DNA of 64,000 bases, from NCBI GenBank assembly GCA_963978895.1, contig OZ022246.1, forward strand, positions 6,104,432 to 6,168,431. The letters are read 5' to 3'. Shown piece by piece: positions 1 to 8,557 of the stretch. The notes beneath the pieces were generated by a model. The model saw only the letters and a program-made list of their open reading frames with translations. It did not search any database and was not told the origin of the DNA. A program made the translations under genes and the position numbers. This DNA is from Erpobdella octoculata (lineage: Eukaryota; Annelida; Clitellata; Hirudinida; Erpobdellidae). How positions within the stretch are numbered: position 1 is the first letter of the stretch; the number at the start of each line of letters is the position of its first letter.

Positions 1-2550
1 CTGGAGATGTTATATCATAACATAATTAGTTTATCTAGAAAAGGTTGTGTAACAATTTCAGAAGGATTAACAAGTCAAATGTCAGCTGAGGGTTACGTGA
101 ACAGAGGTGGTGGTAATTCAATGTCATTACCACATCACTTGAAGATGGCAGCCAAGAAGTTGAAGAGCAATCAGGATGTTATTATCAGAAAAGGAGACAA
201 ATCCAACACATATGTTTTGTTTGATAGATCTGATTATATTTCAAAAATAAATAATATACTCTGTGATAGCAGCAAATTTAGAAAAATTACTTCTAATCCT
301 ACAGCCAATATTAAAAGAAAGGTTAATCAGATTATAGGTTCTATTAATTCCTCTTTTGGTTGCAATAAAATACAGAATGTCATTGGAGAATATAAACCAG
401 GATATATGTACGGGAATGCAAAGATACATAAAGAAGGCACTCCTCTCAGACCTATAATCTCGCAGTGTCCCGCACCAACGTATCAGTTGGCAAAGTTTCT
501 CAATCAATTAATTTCTCCATATTGTCAATCACAGTACAATATAAAATCTTCTAGTGAATTTGTTGACCTTGTTAATACTTGCTCTCAGAGAGGCACGATT
601 TGCTCATTGGCTGTAGTGAGCTTGTTTACAAGTGTACCTATAGAAATTACTATTGAGATAATTTGTTCATCTGTTTATAATCATCCTGAGCTTGAACCAC
701 CTCTGTTTGGTTTGAATTTGTTGAAAGAAGCTCTTTTAGTGTGTACTACTGAGTCTCCTTTTGTTGCTCCAGGTGGTGAATTATATCTCCAGATAGACGG
801 TGTGGCAATGGGGTCACCTCTGGGACCAGTTTTTGCTGAGTTTTACATGTCTGATGTGGAAAGAAAGTTAAGTTCAATGATTAATGAAAATACTTTGATT
901 TATTGCAGATATGTAGATGAAATTTTTATTATGTCACGTCCCGATAAGAATGTTTTTGATTTAAAGAAGGCTTTGGAAAACTCATCTGTACTCAAGTTTA
1001 CACATGAATCTTGTGGAAAAGATGGCTCCTTGCCCTTTTTAGATGTGTTGGTTGGTAATGTTGGTGACAGGCTGCAGATGCAAGTATATGTTAAACCAAC
1101 AGATTCAGGTGAATGTTTGAAAGGTAATAGTGATTGCCCTGATAGATATAAACATAGTGTTATAAATAACTATTTGACAAGAGCGTATAAACTCTCGAAT
1201 AGCTGGATTGATTTTCATTTGGAGGTTCATAGGATTCGGCAACTGCTGATTAATAATGGATTTACTAATTGCATGTTTGATATGTGTCTGAAAAAGTATT
1301 TGGATTACAAGTTTTCTAGTGATGGTAATAATTTTCCAAGCAAGTATTGTGATGATATTAAACTGTTTTATAGAAGCCAAATGCATAAAAATTACAAGAT
1401 GGAAGAAAATATGATTAGAAAAATTATCTTGAGCAAAGTTAAACCAGTTAAAAAAGATTCTAAGTTGAAACTCTGTATATACTATAATAACATGAAAACA
1501 CATAATCTTGTTCTCAAAAATAGTCCTGTCAACTCTAATAATAGTTTGAAGCAAAGTAATGTTGTCTATAAATTTACTTGCCCGTATCATGAAGATATAC
1601 CTCATTGTTATATAGGTCATACTAGAACGACACTTGCTAGAAGGTTGACGATGCATGTTCAAGGTGGTAGTATTGCAGATCACATGAGGGTACAACATCA
1701 TATTCGTCTTGACAGAAAAATATTGGACAACAACACTGAGATTTTGCGTAGAGAGCATTGTCCGATTCACCTTAAATTATCTGAAGCTTTGTATATTTCA
1801 CAGGAAAAACCTAAAATTAATATGCAAAGAGATTTTACAGATGGCACATTGTCTCTGTTCAATATATCTGATGTTGGTGATGTTCAATCAAATAGAATCA
1901 AACTTGATATTGATACTTTGATTTGTTCTGATCCAGCCAATGCAGGGGCTGCACAACCGAGTCTGCAGTCTGCAAATATTCAACTTGCTATAGAACATCA
2001 GATTGAAAATGCTGTCTCTGATGAAAACAAATCCGGACACGTAAATGACAAAGATGCAAAAGAATGTTGTTCATTCAGGGTCGTGACCGCTGATGACGTC
2101 AATATTGATAACTGTTTTTCTCCCTTATATGCATCTGATGGAAATAACCAGGATGGTGATTTAAAAGGCACCTCAATTACAGATAGCATTTTGCTTGATT
2201 TAAAGTGCGATGATATGCATCCTTCTACAATATGTTTTTCTTCCTCCCAAGCCTCTGAAATATGTAACATTGATGGTGATAAAAAAGGCGCCTCATCTAC
2301 AGATGACTTGTTGCAGGGATTTAAAACTGTAGATACATGTTGCTTGTCGGGATTGCCTGGTCAAAGTCTCGTTGATCGAACAGATGTTGAGTTTTATGAT
2401 GGTTGTTTATCCGGTTGCCATGATTCCGTCCGAATGCACCGGATAAAGGGTTGTGCAGAGATTTCTCAGGTGGATGACGGATTTTCTGGAGTGTCTGTTG
2501 ATGGTACATGTGTTTTCAGAGGGTCCGTTGAGCTTGTCTCACTTAACTGA
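1..2550 (+). CDS. Penelope-like reverse transcriptase / GIY-YIG endonuclease, N-terminus cut by window edge
   Basis: The frame is open from base 1; the first ATG is at 7, and residues below count from it. RT signatures are KIHKEGTPLRPIIS (about 139-152), the motif A region SLAVVSLFTSVP (about 200-211), DGVAMGSPLGP (about 264-274) and YCRYVDEIFI (about 299-308). A GIY-YIG endonuclease follows at about 519-620, with YIGHT, the LARRL arginines and the downstream E and N of SEALYISQEKPKIN. Two catalytic positions look altered. The motif A aspartate is alanine at residue 202, whereas PLE2 has SLDVENLFTS. Motif C is YVDE where PLE2 has YVDD. A C-terminal tail of about 225 residues beyond the endonuclease is acidic, serine-rich and carries an internal imperfect duplication. 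No stop or frameshift interrupts the frame. Polymerase activity is doubtful; the endonuclease could still be active. Confidence 0.88.
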   Translation: MEMLYHNIISLSRKGCVTISEGLTSQMSAEGYVNRGGGNSMSLPHHLKMAAKKLKSNQDVIIRKGDKSNTYVLFDRSDYISKINNILCDSSKFRKITSNPTANIKRKVNQIIGSINSSFGCNKIQNVIGEYKPGYMYGNAKIHKEGTPLRPIISQCPAPTYQLAKFLNQLISPYCQSQYNIKSSSEFVDLVNTCSQRGTICSLAVVSLFTSVPIEITIEIICSSVYNHPELEPPLFGLNLLKEALLVCTTESPFVAPGGELYLQIDGVAMGSPLGPVFAEFYMSDVERKLSSMINENTLIYCRYVDEIFIMSRPDKNVFDLKKALENSSVLKFTHESCGKDGSLPFLDVLVGNVGDRLQMQVYVKPTDSGECLKGNSDCPDRYKHSVINNYLTRAYKLSNSWIDFHLEVHRIRQLLINNGFTNCMFDMCLKKYLDYKFSSDGNNFPSKYCDDIKLFYRSQMHKNYKMEENMIRKIILSKVKPVKKDSKLKLCIYYNNMKTHNLVLKNSPVNSNNSLKQSNVVYKFTCPYHEDIPHCYIGHTRTTLARRLTMHVQGGSIADHMRVQHHIRLDRKILDNNTEILRREHCPIHLKLSEALYISQEKPKINMQRDFTDGTLSLFNISDVGDVQSNRIKLDIDTLICSDPANAGAAQPSLQSANIQLAIEHQIENAVSDENKSGHVNDKDAKECCSFRVVTADDVNIDNCFSPLYASDGNNQDGDLKGTSITDSILLDLKCDDMHPSTICFSSSQASEICNIDGDKKGASSTDDLLQGFKTVDTCCLSGLPGQSLVDRTDVEFYDGCLSGCHDSVRMHRIKGCAEISQVDDGFSGVSVDGTCVFRGSVELVSLN

Positions 2551-3196
2551 TAACATTAATATTACAATTAGACGGAAGAGATGACATTGTTTTGATATGA
2601 TACATAAGCTTCTTTGTCTTTTTCACATTTCTTAAAACTTTTGATGAATTTTATAAATTTAAATTATTATCTCTCGATTTAAATTAATATAATTTTTAAA
2701 GTATTTTTATTTTGATTTTATTAGTATTATTTTATTTTTATTATTATTTTATTAATTATTTTCTGCTTAATTTAACGTTCATCGTCCCGATTTTAATTAT
2801 TATTATGTACTGTATGTATTAACTTTTAGTTACATTAAGACAATCAAAACAACCCTGACGATGGCCGCAATGGCTGAAACTTGCAAGTTGGTTGCTAATA
2901 AAACGTTTGATTTTAGATTTAGTAAAAGTGTTTTCTCTCACTTAAAATATATTAGGCGTTTAATTGACAAAACCGTGTCTTCTAAATGGCGTGTATATTT
3001 CAACAGAGCATGTTTAAATGAACATTTAGTGCCGAAATACTGTAAATATATATATATATATATCTGTTTCCTATAAAAGAGTATCTTGAACTGTCTGATT
3101 AATTTTAATTGATTTAAGGCCTAATTCATGTCGAAGACATTAAATTCATGTATTGTCATCGAGAATAAAGCTTTCGTGAAAGTTTTAGAGCTCTAG
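2551..3196. other. PLE1 3' non-coding region and AT-rich spacer
   Basis: Very AT-rich sequence with no supported gene, apart from the hammerhead-like fold at 2850-2894 and a short TA microsatellite at 3045-3062. The small open frame starting at 2861 lies across the ribozyme-like fold and has no recognisable domain. Confidence 0.6.
2850..2894 (+). ncRNA. hammerhead-ribozyme-like motif of PLE1
   Basis: The fold was read by eye. Stem I pairs CAACC (2850-2854) with GGTTG (2890-2894). The core CTGACGA is at 2855-2861. A GGCC/GGCT helix II (2863-2866 with 2872-2875) encloses a 5-nt loop, with one extra T between core and helix. GAAA is at 2876-2879. Stem III is ACT/AGT (2879-2881 with 2886-2888) with a TGCA tetraloop. 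T2888 and T2889 sit where the conserved U16.1 and H17 cleavage position belong. Hammerheads are known from Penelope terminal repeats. The extra T and the lack of a G-C pair opening helix II are departures, so activity is uncertain. Confidence 0.6.
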
Positions 3197-3288
3197 GTGG
3201 TCGAAAAGTGGGAAAGCGACCGGGAGCGTGAGAGCAAGCGGGAAAGAAAATGGGAGCGTGAGAGAAAAACCTCTAAAAACCCCGCTAG
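3197..3288 (+). mobile_element. Helitron-like 3' terminal fragment (copy 1)
   Basis: A purine-rich stretch (GCGACCGGGAGCG, AGAGCAAGCGGGAAAG) leads into ACCTCTAAAAACCCCGCTAG, ending with CTAG at 3285-3288 followed by T. It matches the right end of the copy at 22909-23307 but lacks that copy's GC hairpin just before the terminus. CTAG-T ends are typical of Helitrons. The left border is undefined and no Rep/helicase frame is present, so this is a non-autonomous fragment. Confidence 0.6.
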
Positions 3289-4408
3289 TATATAAATAAA
3301 AATGAATGGATAGCTGCAGCGTCGAGGTACTTTACAATCGAGAAAAGATATTCTGCTGAGTTTAAAGACTACTGCTCTTCTCTGGGGGGTGAACTGCTGC
3401 AGGAAGTTACTTCACATATCTCTAATTTTACTCAAAAACATGGCATTACCAAAAAATTCAGATTTTAAAAAAGTTGTCTAGACTCTATGGCCAGGAAATT
3501 CTTTTAAAGAAGGAAGAAACAAGATATGTGAACCTTTCTAGTTATGAGCCGTCTGCTGATGAACATGACTTTTTGCAGCTGGGTCATGATTGCCATGTTC
3601 AACCAAAGTATAGTCCACTTACTAAAAAAAATTGAACTAGAAGTCTTGTATAATCGCATATCCTCTCTTGTTAAGCAAGGAGGAATTCTGATTCATAGTG
3701 GTTTGAGAGCTATGTTGCACCGTGAGGGTCACATTCATCGAGATGATAATAGACACTACTTACCAGCTAGATTACAAAAGGCTGCTAAATCTCTAGTCGA
3801 AAATAACAACATCATAATACATAAAGCAGACAAGTCTTCGTCATATGTGATTATGGATAGAAAAGATTATCTTGACAGGATTTCGACCCTTCTCTCAGAT
3901 GGTACCAAGTTTAAAAAATCTCTCGTAACCCCATCGGCAATATTAAGAAAAGAGCTAATAAACTCATATCGCTTGCGAATCATGACCTTCCTAAAGAGCA
4001 ACAACTTCCACAGATAATTGGTGAGTATGCTCCAGCGTACATCTACGATAATGTTAAACTTCATAAAGATCGTCATCCATTGCGTCCCATTATATCCCAG
4101 TGCCCCACTCCTATTTACCATCTCTCTAAAGCTATCAATACTTTAATTCGACCATTTCTCTCAAATAAGTATAGTCTGTCATCTACTTCAGAGTTCGTCG
4201 ACCTCATAAGGGGATTTCCGTTTCAAAATGGTGTTATTGCGTCCTTAGACGTTGAAAATTTATTTACAAGCGTACCAGTCAGTGACAGAGACAATTGAAT
4301 TTATACTTGAATGCCTCTACACTCCGGATTTGTCATCTTCTTTCCCAATTTCTAAACAGGTTATGACTGAGTTACTTCGATTGTGTACGACGGAGGTTCC
4401 ATTTACTG

Positions 4409-4416
4409 ATCCTGAT
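4409..4416. repeat. left 8-bp target-site duplication of hAT copy 1
   Basis: ATCCTGAT immediately precedes the CAGTGGCG terminus and is repeated exactly after the right terminus. Confidence 0.93.
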
Positions 4417-5783
4417 CAGTGGCGTACCGAGGGGGGCAGGGGGGGACAGTTGTCCCCGGGCGCAGGGCTGGAGGGGGCGCAATATCAGTGACCAAATTTT
4501 TTAAATAATTAAAAAAAAATTTAAATTTGTTGAGGATCTTTTCAGAAGTTCACAAACTTAAAGAAGCAGTTACCATCACAGTCAAGCGTGAATCAGAAAC
4601 ACGATGGAGTGCTAGAGCAGAATGTGTTAAATCAATCCATGATGGACTTGATAATATAGTTAGTCTACTGGAAAAAATGTCTGAAGATACAACTGAAACA
4701 CAAGAAACTAGAGGCGATGCTGTAATTCTGTTACAAAATATTCTGAGTTTCAACTTCTTAGTTTTCCTTCCTTTCTGGCATGACATACTCAAAAAAATCG
4801 ACCGTGTTCAGAAAAGACTTCAAGATCCAACAATGAATTTTCACGAAGCGTCTTTGGATATTGAATCTCTGCACATGGATATTACAAGAATCCGTGAAGA
4901 CATATGCCATGATTCAGTGCTAAAAGCAAAGGAAAGATGTGAGCTATGGGGTGTTGCTGTAGAAAGTAGAATCAGGCGACGGAGAAGGATGCCTGGAGAA
5001 CTTGCCCGAGATGCAGGACTTTCGGCAGAAGAAGAAATTGTTCGGATCATGAAGAGCATTTTAGATCGACTTCAACAGGAGATGACAACAAGGTTTACTC
5101 GTCTCAAAGATCTGAACTTCAAATTCGGATTCTTACTTGATGTAGACAAACTTTTGAATGACAAAGATCTTGACAGTCTCCGTCATCATTGTATTGAATT
5201 TGGAAATTTTTATGACTCGGATGTTGAAGGAATTGAGTTATTAAATGAAGTATGTGACTGCAGAATGCTCCTTGAGACCCGCCAGGATACTGCACCAAAG
5301 ACTCCTACAGAACTCTTGTCGTTCAATGTTAGTTACGGAGAAGATGTTTTTCCAAATTTGCGTGTTGCTCTACAAATCCTTCTTACCATAGCTGTCTCGA
5401 TTGCCAGCTGTGAGCGATCCTTCAGTAAATTAAAAATAATTCTTTCCTACCCTCGAGCATCCATGGGACAAGATATACTTAGCGATCTGGCCCTAATGAG
5501 TGTGGAGAGGGAAGTTCTTGAACAGATTGATTTTGATGATATAATTAACCAGTTTGCTGCAGTAAAAGCAAGAAAAATAAATTTTGTTTAAAACTCAGCT
5601 CAATATGCATATAGAAATTTAAATACCCTGAAATGCATGTATATAGGCGCCAGAGACTGTAGTCTACATGCAAATACTGAGTACGACAGTTATTATATTT
5701 TATGTAGTTCGACAGATTTTATGTAGGGGGGCGCAGATTTTGTGTTTTGTCCCCGGGCGCAGAAGACCCTAGGTACGCCACTG
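4417..5783 (+). mobile_element. hAT DNA transposon, internally shortened (1,367 bp)
   Basis: The ends are inverted repeats: CAGTGGCGTACCGAGG on the left, and the right end reads CAGTGGCGTACCTAGG on the minus strand. The element is flanked by the 8-bp duplication ATCCTGAT (4409-4416, 5784-5791), the length expected for hAT. Subterminal TGTCCCCGGGCGCAG occurs at both ends. It encodes only the C-terminal half of a transposase, so it probably arose by internal deletion. It sits inside PLE2. Confidence 0.92.
4527..5591 (+). CDS. hAT transposase, C-terminal half (354 codons)
   Basis: This is an uninterrupted frame covering the C-terminal part of an hAT transposase of the zinc-finger MYM-type 1-like kind. 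Visible marks are the conserved RW of SETRWSARAEC near the start, LARDAGLSAEEE in the middle, and the hAT dimerisation signature SIASCERSFSKLK with a downstream LMSVERE near the end. No good ATG begins the frame (the first codon is TTG). The BED finger and the N-terminal catalytic acidic residues are absent, so it cannot be an active transposase. The same protein, more decayed, appears at 7937-8096 plus 16250-16764. Confidence 0.85.
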   Translation: MLRIFSEVHKLKEAVTITVKRESETRWSARAECVKSIHDGLDNIVSLLEKMSEDTTETQETRGDAVILLQNILSFNFLVFLPFWHDILKKIDRVQKRLQDPTMNFHEASLDIESLHMDITRIREDICHDSVLKAKERCELWGVAVESRIRRRRRMPGELARDAGLSAEEEIVRIMKSILDRLQQEMTTRFTRLKDLNFKFGFLLDVDKLLNDKDLDSLRHHCIEFGNFYDSDVEGIELLNEVCDCRMLLETRQDTAPKTPTELLSFNVSYGEDVFPNLRVALQILLTIAVSIASCERSFSKLKIILSYPRASMGQDILSDLALMSVEREVLEQIDFDDIINQFAAVKARKINFV

Positions 5784-5791
5784 ATCCTGAT
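5784..5791. repeat. right 8-bp target-site duplication of hAT copy 1
   Basis: ATCCTGAT directly follows the right terminus. Removing one copy plus the element reconnects the PLE2 reading frame. Confidence 0.93.
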
Positions 5792-6679
5792 GGCGTCATG
5801 TACGTTCAGGTAGATGGCGTCGCCATGGACTCTCAGCTCGGCCCCACATTTGCAGTATTCTACATGAATTTAGTAGAAAGTCGCGTGTTCTCAGATCTTC
5901 AAAACCACCCCTGTATTGTCGTTACGTAGACGATATTTTTGTCTTATGCGACATTTTTCATTTAGACAAACTACATATCCGCTTTGAAGAATGTTCTGTG
6001 CTGCGTTTTATTTATGAGCTCACGGACGTCGACAAACAATTGCCATTTCTCTATACCTTAATCACACAGTTGGATAATCGACTGCAGCTTAGTGTCTATA
6101 CAAAACCTAGCTCTTCTAATGAAACCGGTTACTGTCCCGAGAGTTACCGGAGAAGCGTTATACTAGGCTATTTACATCGAGCCTATCTCATCACTCAAGA
6201 CTGGGCTGATTTTCACGTCGAGGTTCAGAAGATTAGAACAAGACTTATCGATAATAACTACAGCAACTCCGAAATAGATCAACAAATTCGTTACTTCATA
6301 GACAATAAAATTAAACTGAGCCACCAGTCGTCTACTACGCACACAAAACAAGACGTTATTCAGCTTTATTATAGAGCTCAGATGCATAACGGATACAAAA
6401 CCGATGAAGCAATTTTACGCAGTATCATTAAAAGAAACGTATATGTTGCTTCACCCAATACGCATAAACTGTCATTTAACATATATTATAAACCTGTACA
6501 CGCCTACCAGCTGGTGATGAAAAATAACCTTGTGAGGACTGATGTACTGAACAGAACCAATATAGTATACCAGTTTCGATGCCCATTACATGACGACCCA
6601 GGCCCCGGTTACATTGGCCACACACGTACTACGTTATAACGAAGACTGACAATGCACGTCCAGGGTGGTAACATCAACG

Positions 6680-6903
6680 CTCAGAAATATGGTGAAAGTT
6701 TTGATGAGGTATTTGCACCAGTCGGTAAGACAACTACTCTTCGAGTATTATTAACTATAGCTGGTCAGAAGATTGTTAAGCATTATGATGTGCAGCCAGC
6801 TTACATTAAAGCCAACTTGTCTCATGAAGTTTACATGAAGCAACGTGCACCTTTTGATAACAACAATCTGGTATGCAAACTTTCAGAGAAAATATCGACT
6901 TAG
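6680..6903 (+). pseudogene. Ty1/Copia reverse transcriptase fragment A
   Basis: Translation gives QKYGESFDEVFAPVGKTTTL, then a DVQPAYIKANLSHEVYMKQ-like stretch typical of Copia RT. The piece begins abruptly inside PLE2 sequence and ends at a stop (6901-6903), where a Copia protein would continue with its YGLKQ-like motif. It is very similar to fragment B at 16881-17205 and overlaps it in the RT. No LTR was seen. Confidence 0.8.
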
Positions 6904-7169
6904 CAGTCTGTACTAGTGAAGTAAAAGTTGCAGAAGCTGCAAAATAATATATTTTTTTAATTTTGATGAACTTTACATAAAAAGTAAGTTTATTAATAAT
7001 ACTTAATTGGTATTTGCAAACAATGCAAACTTTTTCACAGCAGGTTTCACAAGTTCAATTCATATAATGGTAGTGTAAATTAGAAAATTGTATGATTATT
7101 TATTCTAAAAATTTGCCTACCCCAAAAGAGACCTATCTCTAACGATTGTAAAATATATTGAGATTTAGC
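6904..7169. other. AT-rich spacer with a dispersed repeat
   Basis: No gene is seen. The stretch 6925-7085 resembles 34365-34505 in intron 2 of the carrier gene and includes an identical 25-base core (7041-7065 against 34465-34489). That indicates a short dispersed, probably MITE-like, repeat. Confidence 0.5.
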
Positions 7170-7363
7170 ATACGCCTTATCAAGACAAGTCTTGCTCAAG
7201 GCGAGAGAGGAAGGGTACATGCAAAGGCAGCCATTTATAGGCACCTACCCCTTTAGCAAATGCGAGTGAACTCCTTGCTTAAGGGAGTTACGCTGGTGAC
7301 GCCGGCGAGGTTTGAACTGCCGACCTAACGATCAACAGGCGAACGCTCTGCCACTCTGCCACC
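7170..7363 (-). repeat. tRNA-derived SINE (minus strand)
   Basis: On the minus strand the head (7363 to 7295) has a perfect pol III A box, TGGCAGAGTGG, and a B box, GTTCAAACC, at tRNA-like spacing. GGTG and CACC lie at the two ends of the head. The anticodon arm is degenerate, and a non-tRNA body follows to about 7170. A functional tRNA is unlikely; a tRNA-headed SINE fits better. The 3' border is approximate. Confidence 0.65.
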
Positions 7364-7423
7364 AATGAACACTGTAGACAGCTGTGAGTTTATTATCACT
7401 AATTAATATTAATTCTGGAATTT

Positions 7424-7940
7424 TCAGAGAAATATGTTAAGTCGTGATGAATTTAATAAATTCTCCAAATCAAAAGAACATTCAGAATTTCAGCACGTCC
7501 TTAAATTCCCTGATAAACTGACAGGAAATACAGTTCTGCAGTGACTATTACTATATTTTAATTTGCTAATTTTTAATATTATAAACTAAATTACTTGAAT
7601 AACTTTTAGCTGTCAAAGTATGATAATCTCATGGTGGCCTATTCGTGTTATGCCAGTCAAAGACTGAAGAAAGAGGGCAACACAGTTGCCTTATTTGCAT
7701 ACCAACAGTTGTGCTGGGTATTCCTTCCTAAAGAATCAAAGGTATTAGAATTATTGCAAACAAATCTTAAAACTCTCAAGATTATATTTTATAAATTGTT
7801 TTTAACATTCTTTTAGATGCCTTTTATTCCCAAACACAAGGCCATGATTCTAAGCCAACTTGAAGCAACATATAAAGAGGAACAGAAACAGTTCATATCT
7901 TACGCTTCGTGCACTTCTCCACTGAGAAAGTGGCTATAAC
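7424..7940 (+). pseudogene. exon-like remnant of an unrecognised gene
   Basis: Three short coding-looking segments are flanked by splice-like signals. The first follows TTTTCAG (from about 7427, ending near 7530). The second, about 7610-7740, has AG before it and GTATTAG after it, and includes VALFAYQQLCWVFLPKESK. The third follows TTCTTTTAG at 7817 and runs from an ATG to a TAA at 7938-7940. Segments two and three join in phase. An AATAAA lies at 7944, but the sequence from about 7937 is already hAT-derived. I do not recognise the protein. It could be the displaced 3' end of a host gene or chance open frames. Confidence 0.3.
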
Positions 7941-8096
7941 ACAATAAATCGAGTCCAGAAGCGGTTACAGGATCCATCCATGAACTTTAACAAAGCAGCG
8001 TCTGATCTAGAATCGTTAGAGGAAGAACTTGTTAATTTCGTGATAAAATTTGCACCGAGGCTATCAAGAATGCTAAAACAATCTGCACCGCATGGG
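7937..8096 (+). mobile_element. hAT copy 2, left part (5' truncated)
   Basis: One frame reads NRVQKRLQDPSMNFNKAASD, matching the transposase of hAT copy 1. The element is cut on the left at about 7937 and interrupted on the right by the Gypsy element at 8097. The continuation is at 16250. Confidence 0.8.
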
Positions 8097-8444
8097 TGTC
8101 AAGATAGACATGTTGTGTATGTGATTATTGGTGGATGGGATGTGTTGTGTGTACGCTCGCTATTTGTTGTAGTATGAATGTTCACCTGTAGTTGTAGGAG
8201 TTGTTGTATATTAGTGGCTAGCGTGTTGTTTAGGCGAGAAAAGTATGCGCAGAGTTTTGAGTGTAGTGAGAGTCGAGCTCGAGAGTGGTTGTCACGTAGT
8301 TAGGAGCGAATTGTGGTGAATTGTTGAATTGGCGAATTTTCGTATTGAAGTTACATTTTTCGTTTTGTTAATTTTTATTTAATAATAAAGACCTCTTAAG
8401 CTGAAGTTGGAGTTTTGTTGTTGAGCGGTTTGCCCAAGTTGACA
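8097..8444 (+). repeat. 5' LTR of the Gypsy element
   Basis: 348 bp, starting TGTCAAG and ending AAGTTGACA. An AATAAA-type poly(A) signal (AATAATAAAGACC) lies about 60 bp before the end. Read base by base, I found no difference from the 3' LTR. Confidence 0.95.
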
Positions 8445-8448
8445 TTTT

Positions 8449-8466
8449 TGGCGACCCCGACGAGAC
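8449..8466 (+). other. candidate primer binding site
   Basis: TGGCGACCCCGACGAGAC begins four bases after the 5' LTR. It begins with TGG, as tRNA-primed PBSs do, and resembles PBSs of other metazoan Gypsy elements. The primer tRNA was not identified. Confidence 0.5.
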
Positions 8467-8557
8467 TGGAAAAATAATTTGTCGACGTGGGCAAATAAGG
8501 AAGCTGTAACGTTTGTTTTGAAATTGTTTTGCGGAGTTTTCTGTTAGAAGTTTTGTC

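Larger units (their letters stand above)
1..3080 (+). mobile_element. Penelope-like retroelement copy 1 (PLE1), 5' end outside window
   Basis: Penelope-like elements encode one protein with a reverse transcriptase and a GIY-YIG endonuclease, and often carry hammerhead ribozyme motifs in their terminal repeats. Here a single open frame runs from the window edge to 2550. It is followed by an AT-rich 3' region holding a hammerhead-like fold at 2850-2894. The right border is uncertain; I place it near the TA run at 3045-3062. The frame is already open at base 1, and comparison with PLE2 shows that upstream coding sequence lies outside the window. Confidence 0.85.
3289..6680 (+). mobile_element. 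Penelope-like element copy 2 (PLE2), decayed and interrupted
   Basis: Conceptual translation parallels PLE1 throughout, but several frameshifts and substitutions break it and an hAT element splits it at 4417-5783. It follows the Helitron-like end directly. On the right it stops inside the endonuclease domain near 6680, where Copia-type sequence begins. It keeps the catalytic YVDD and the motif A aspartate, so it is a useful comparison for PLE1. Confidence 0.8.
3535..6680 (+). pseudogene. PLE2 reverse transcriptase/endonuclease pseudogene
   Basis: The frame shifts at an 8-A run near 3627, near 4000 and near 4285 (after LFTSVPVS), and again near 5910, just before CRYVDDIF. The segment at 4080-4290 carries PLRPIISQCPTP and SLDVENLFTS. 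The hAT insertion falls between motif A and the DGVAM motif, exactly at its 8-bp duplication (4409-4416 and 5784-5791). After it come DGVAMDSQLGP (G-to-D and P-to-Q against PLE1), YVDDIF, the thumb region and the start of the GIY-YIG domain (YIGHTRTTL), then a stop at 6637-6639. The remainder of the endonuclease is lost beyond 6680. It is clearly non-functional. Confidence 0.85.

Noticed and set aside
1105..1770. 221-codon minus-strand frame
   Set aside because: It is antisense to the Penelope coding frame, with no domain of its own.
2861..3076. 71-codon frame starting MAAMAETCKLV
   Set aside because: It overlaps the hammerhead-like fold and ends in a TA microsatellite. No domain is recognised.
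1..6680. telomere-associated Penelope (Athena/Coprina type)
   Set aside because: Those lack the GIY-YIG domain, which is present here, and no telomeric repeats are seen.
7295..7363. functional tRNA gene
   Set aside because: The A and B boxes are good, but the anticodon arm and acceptor pairing are poor and a non-tRNA tail follows. A SINE fits better.
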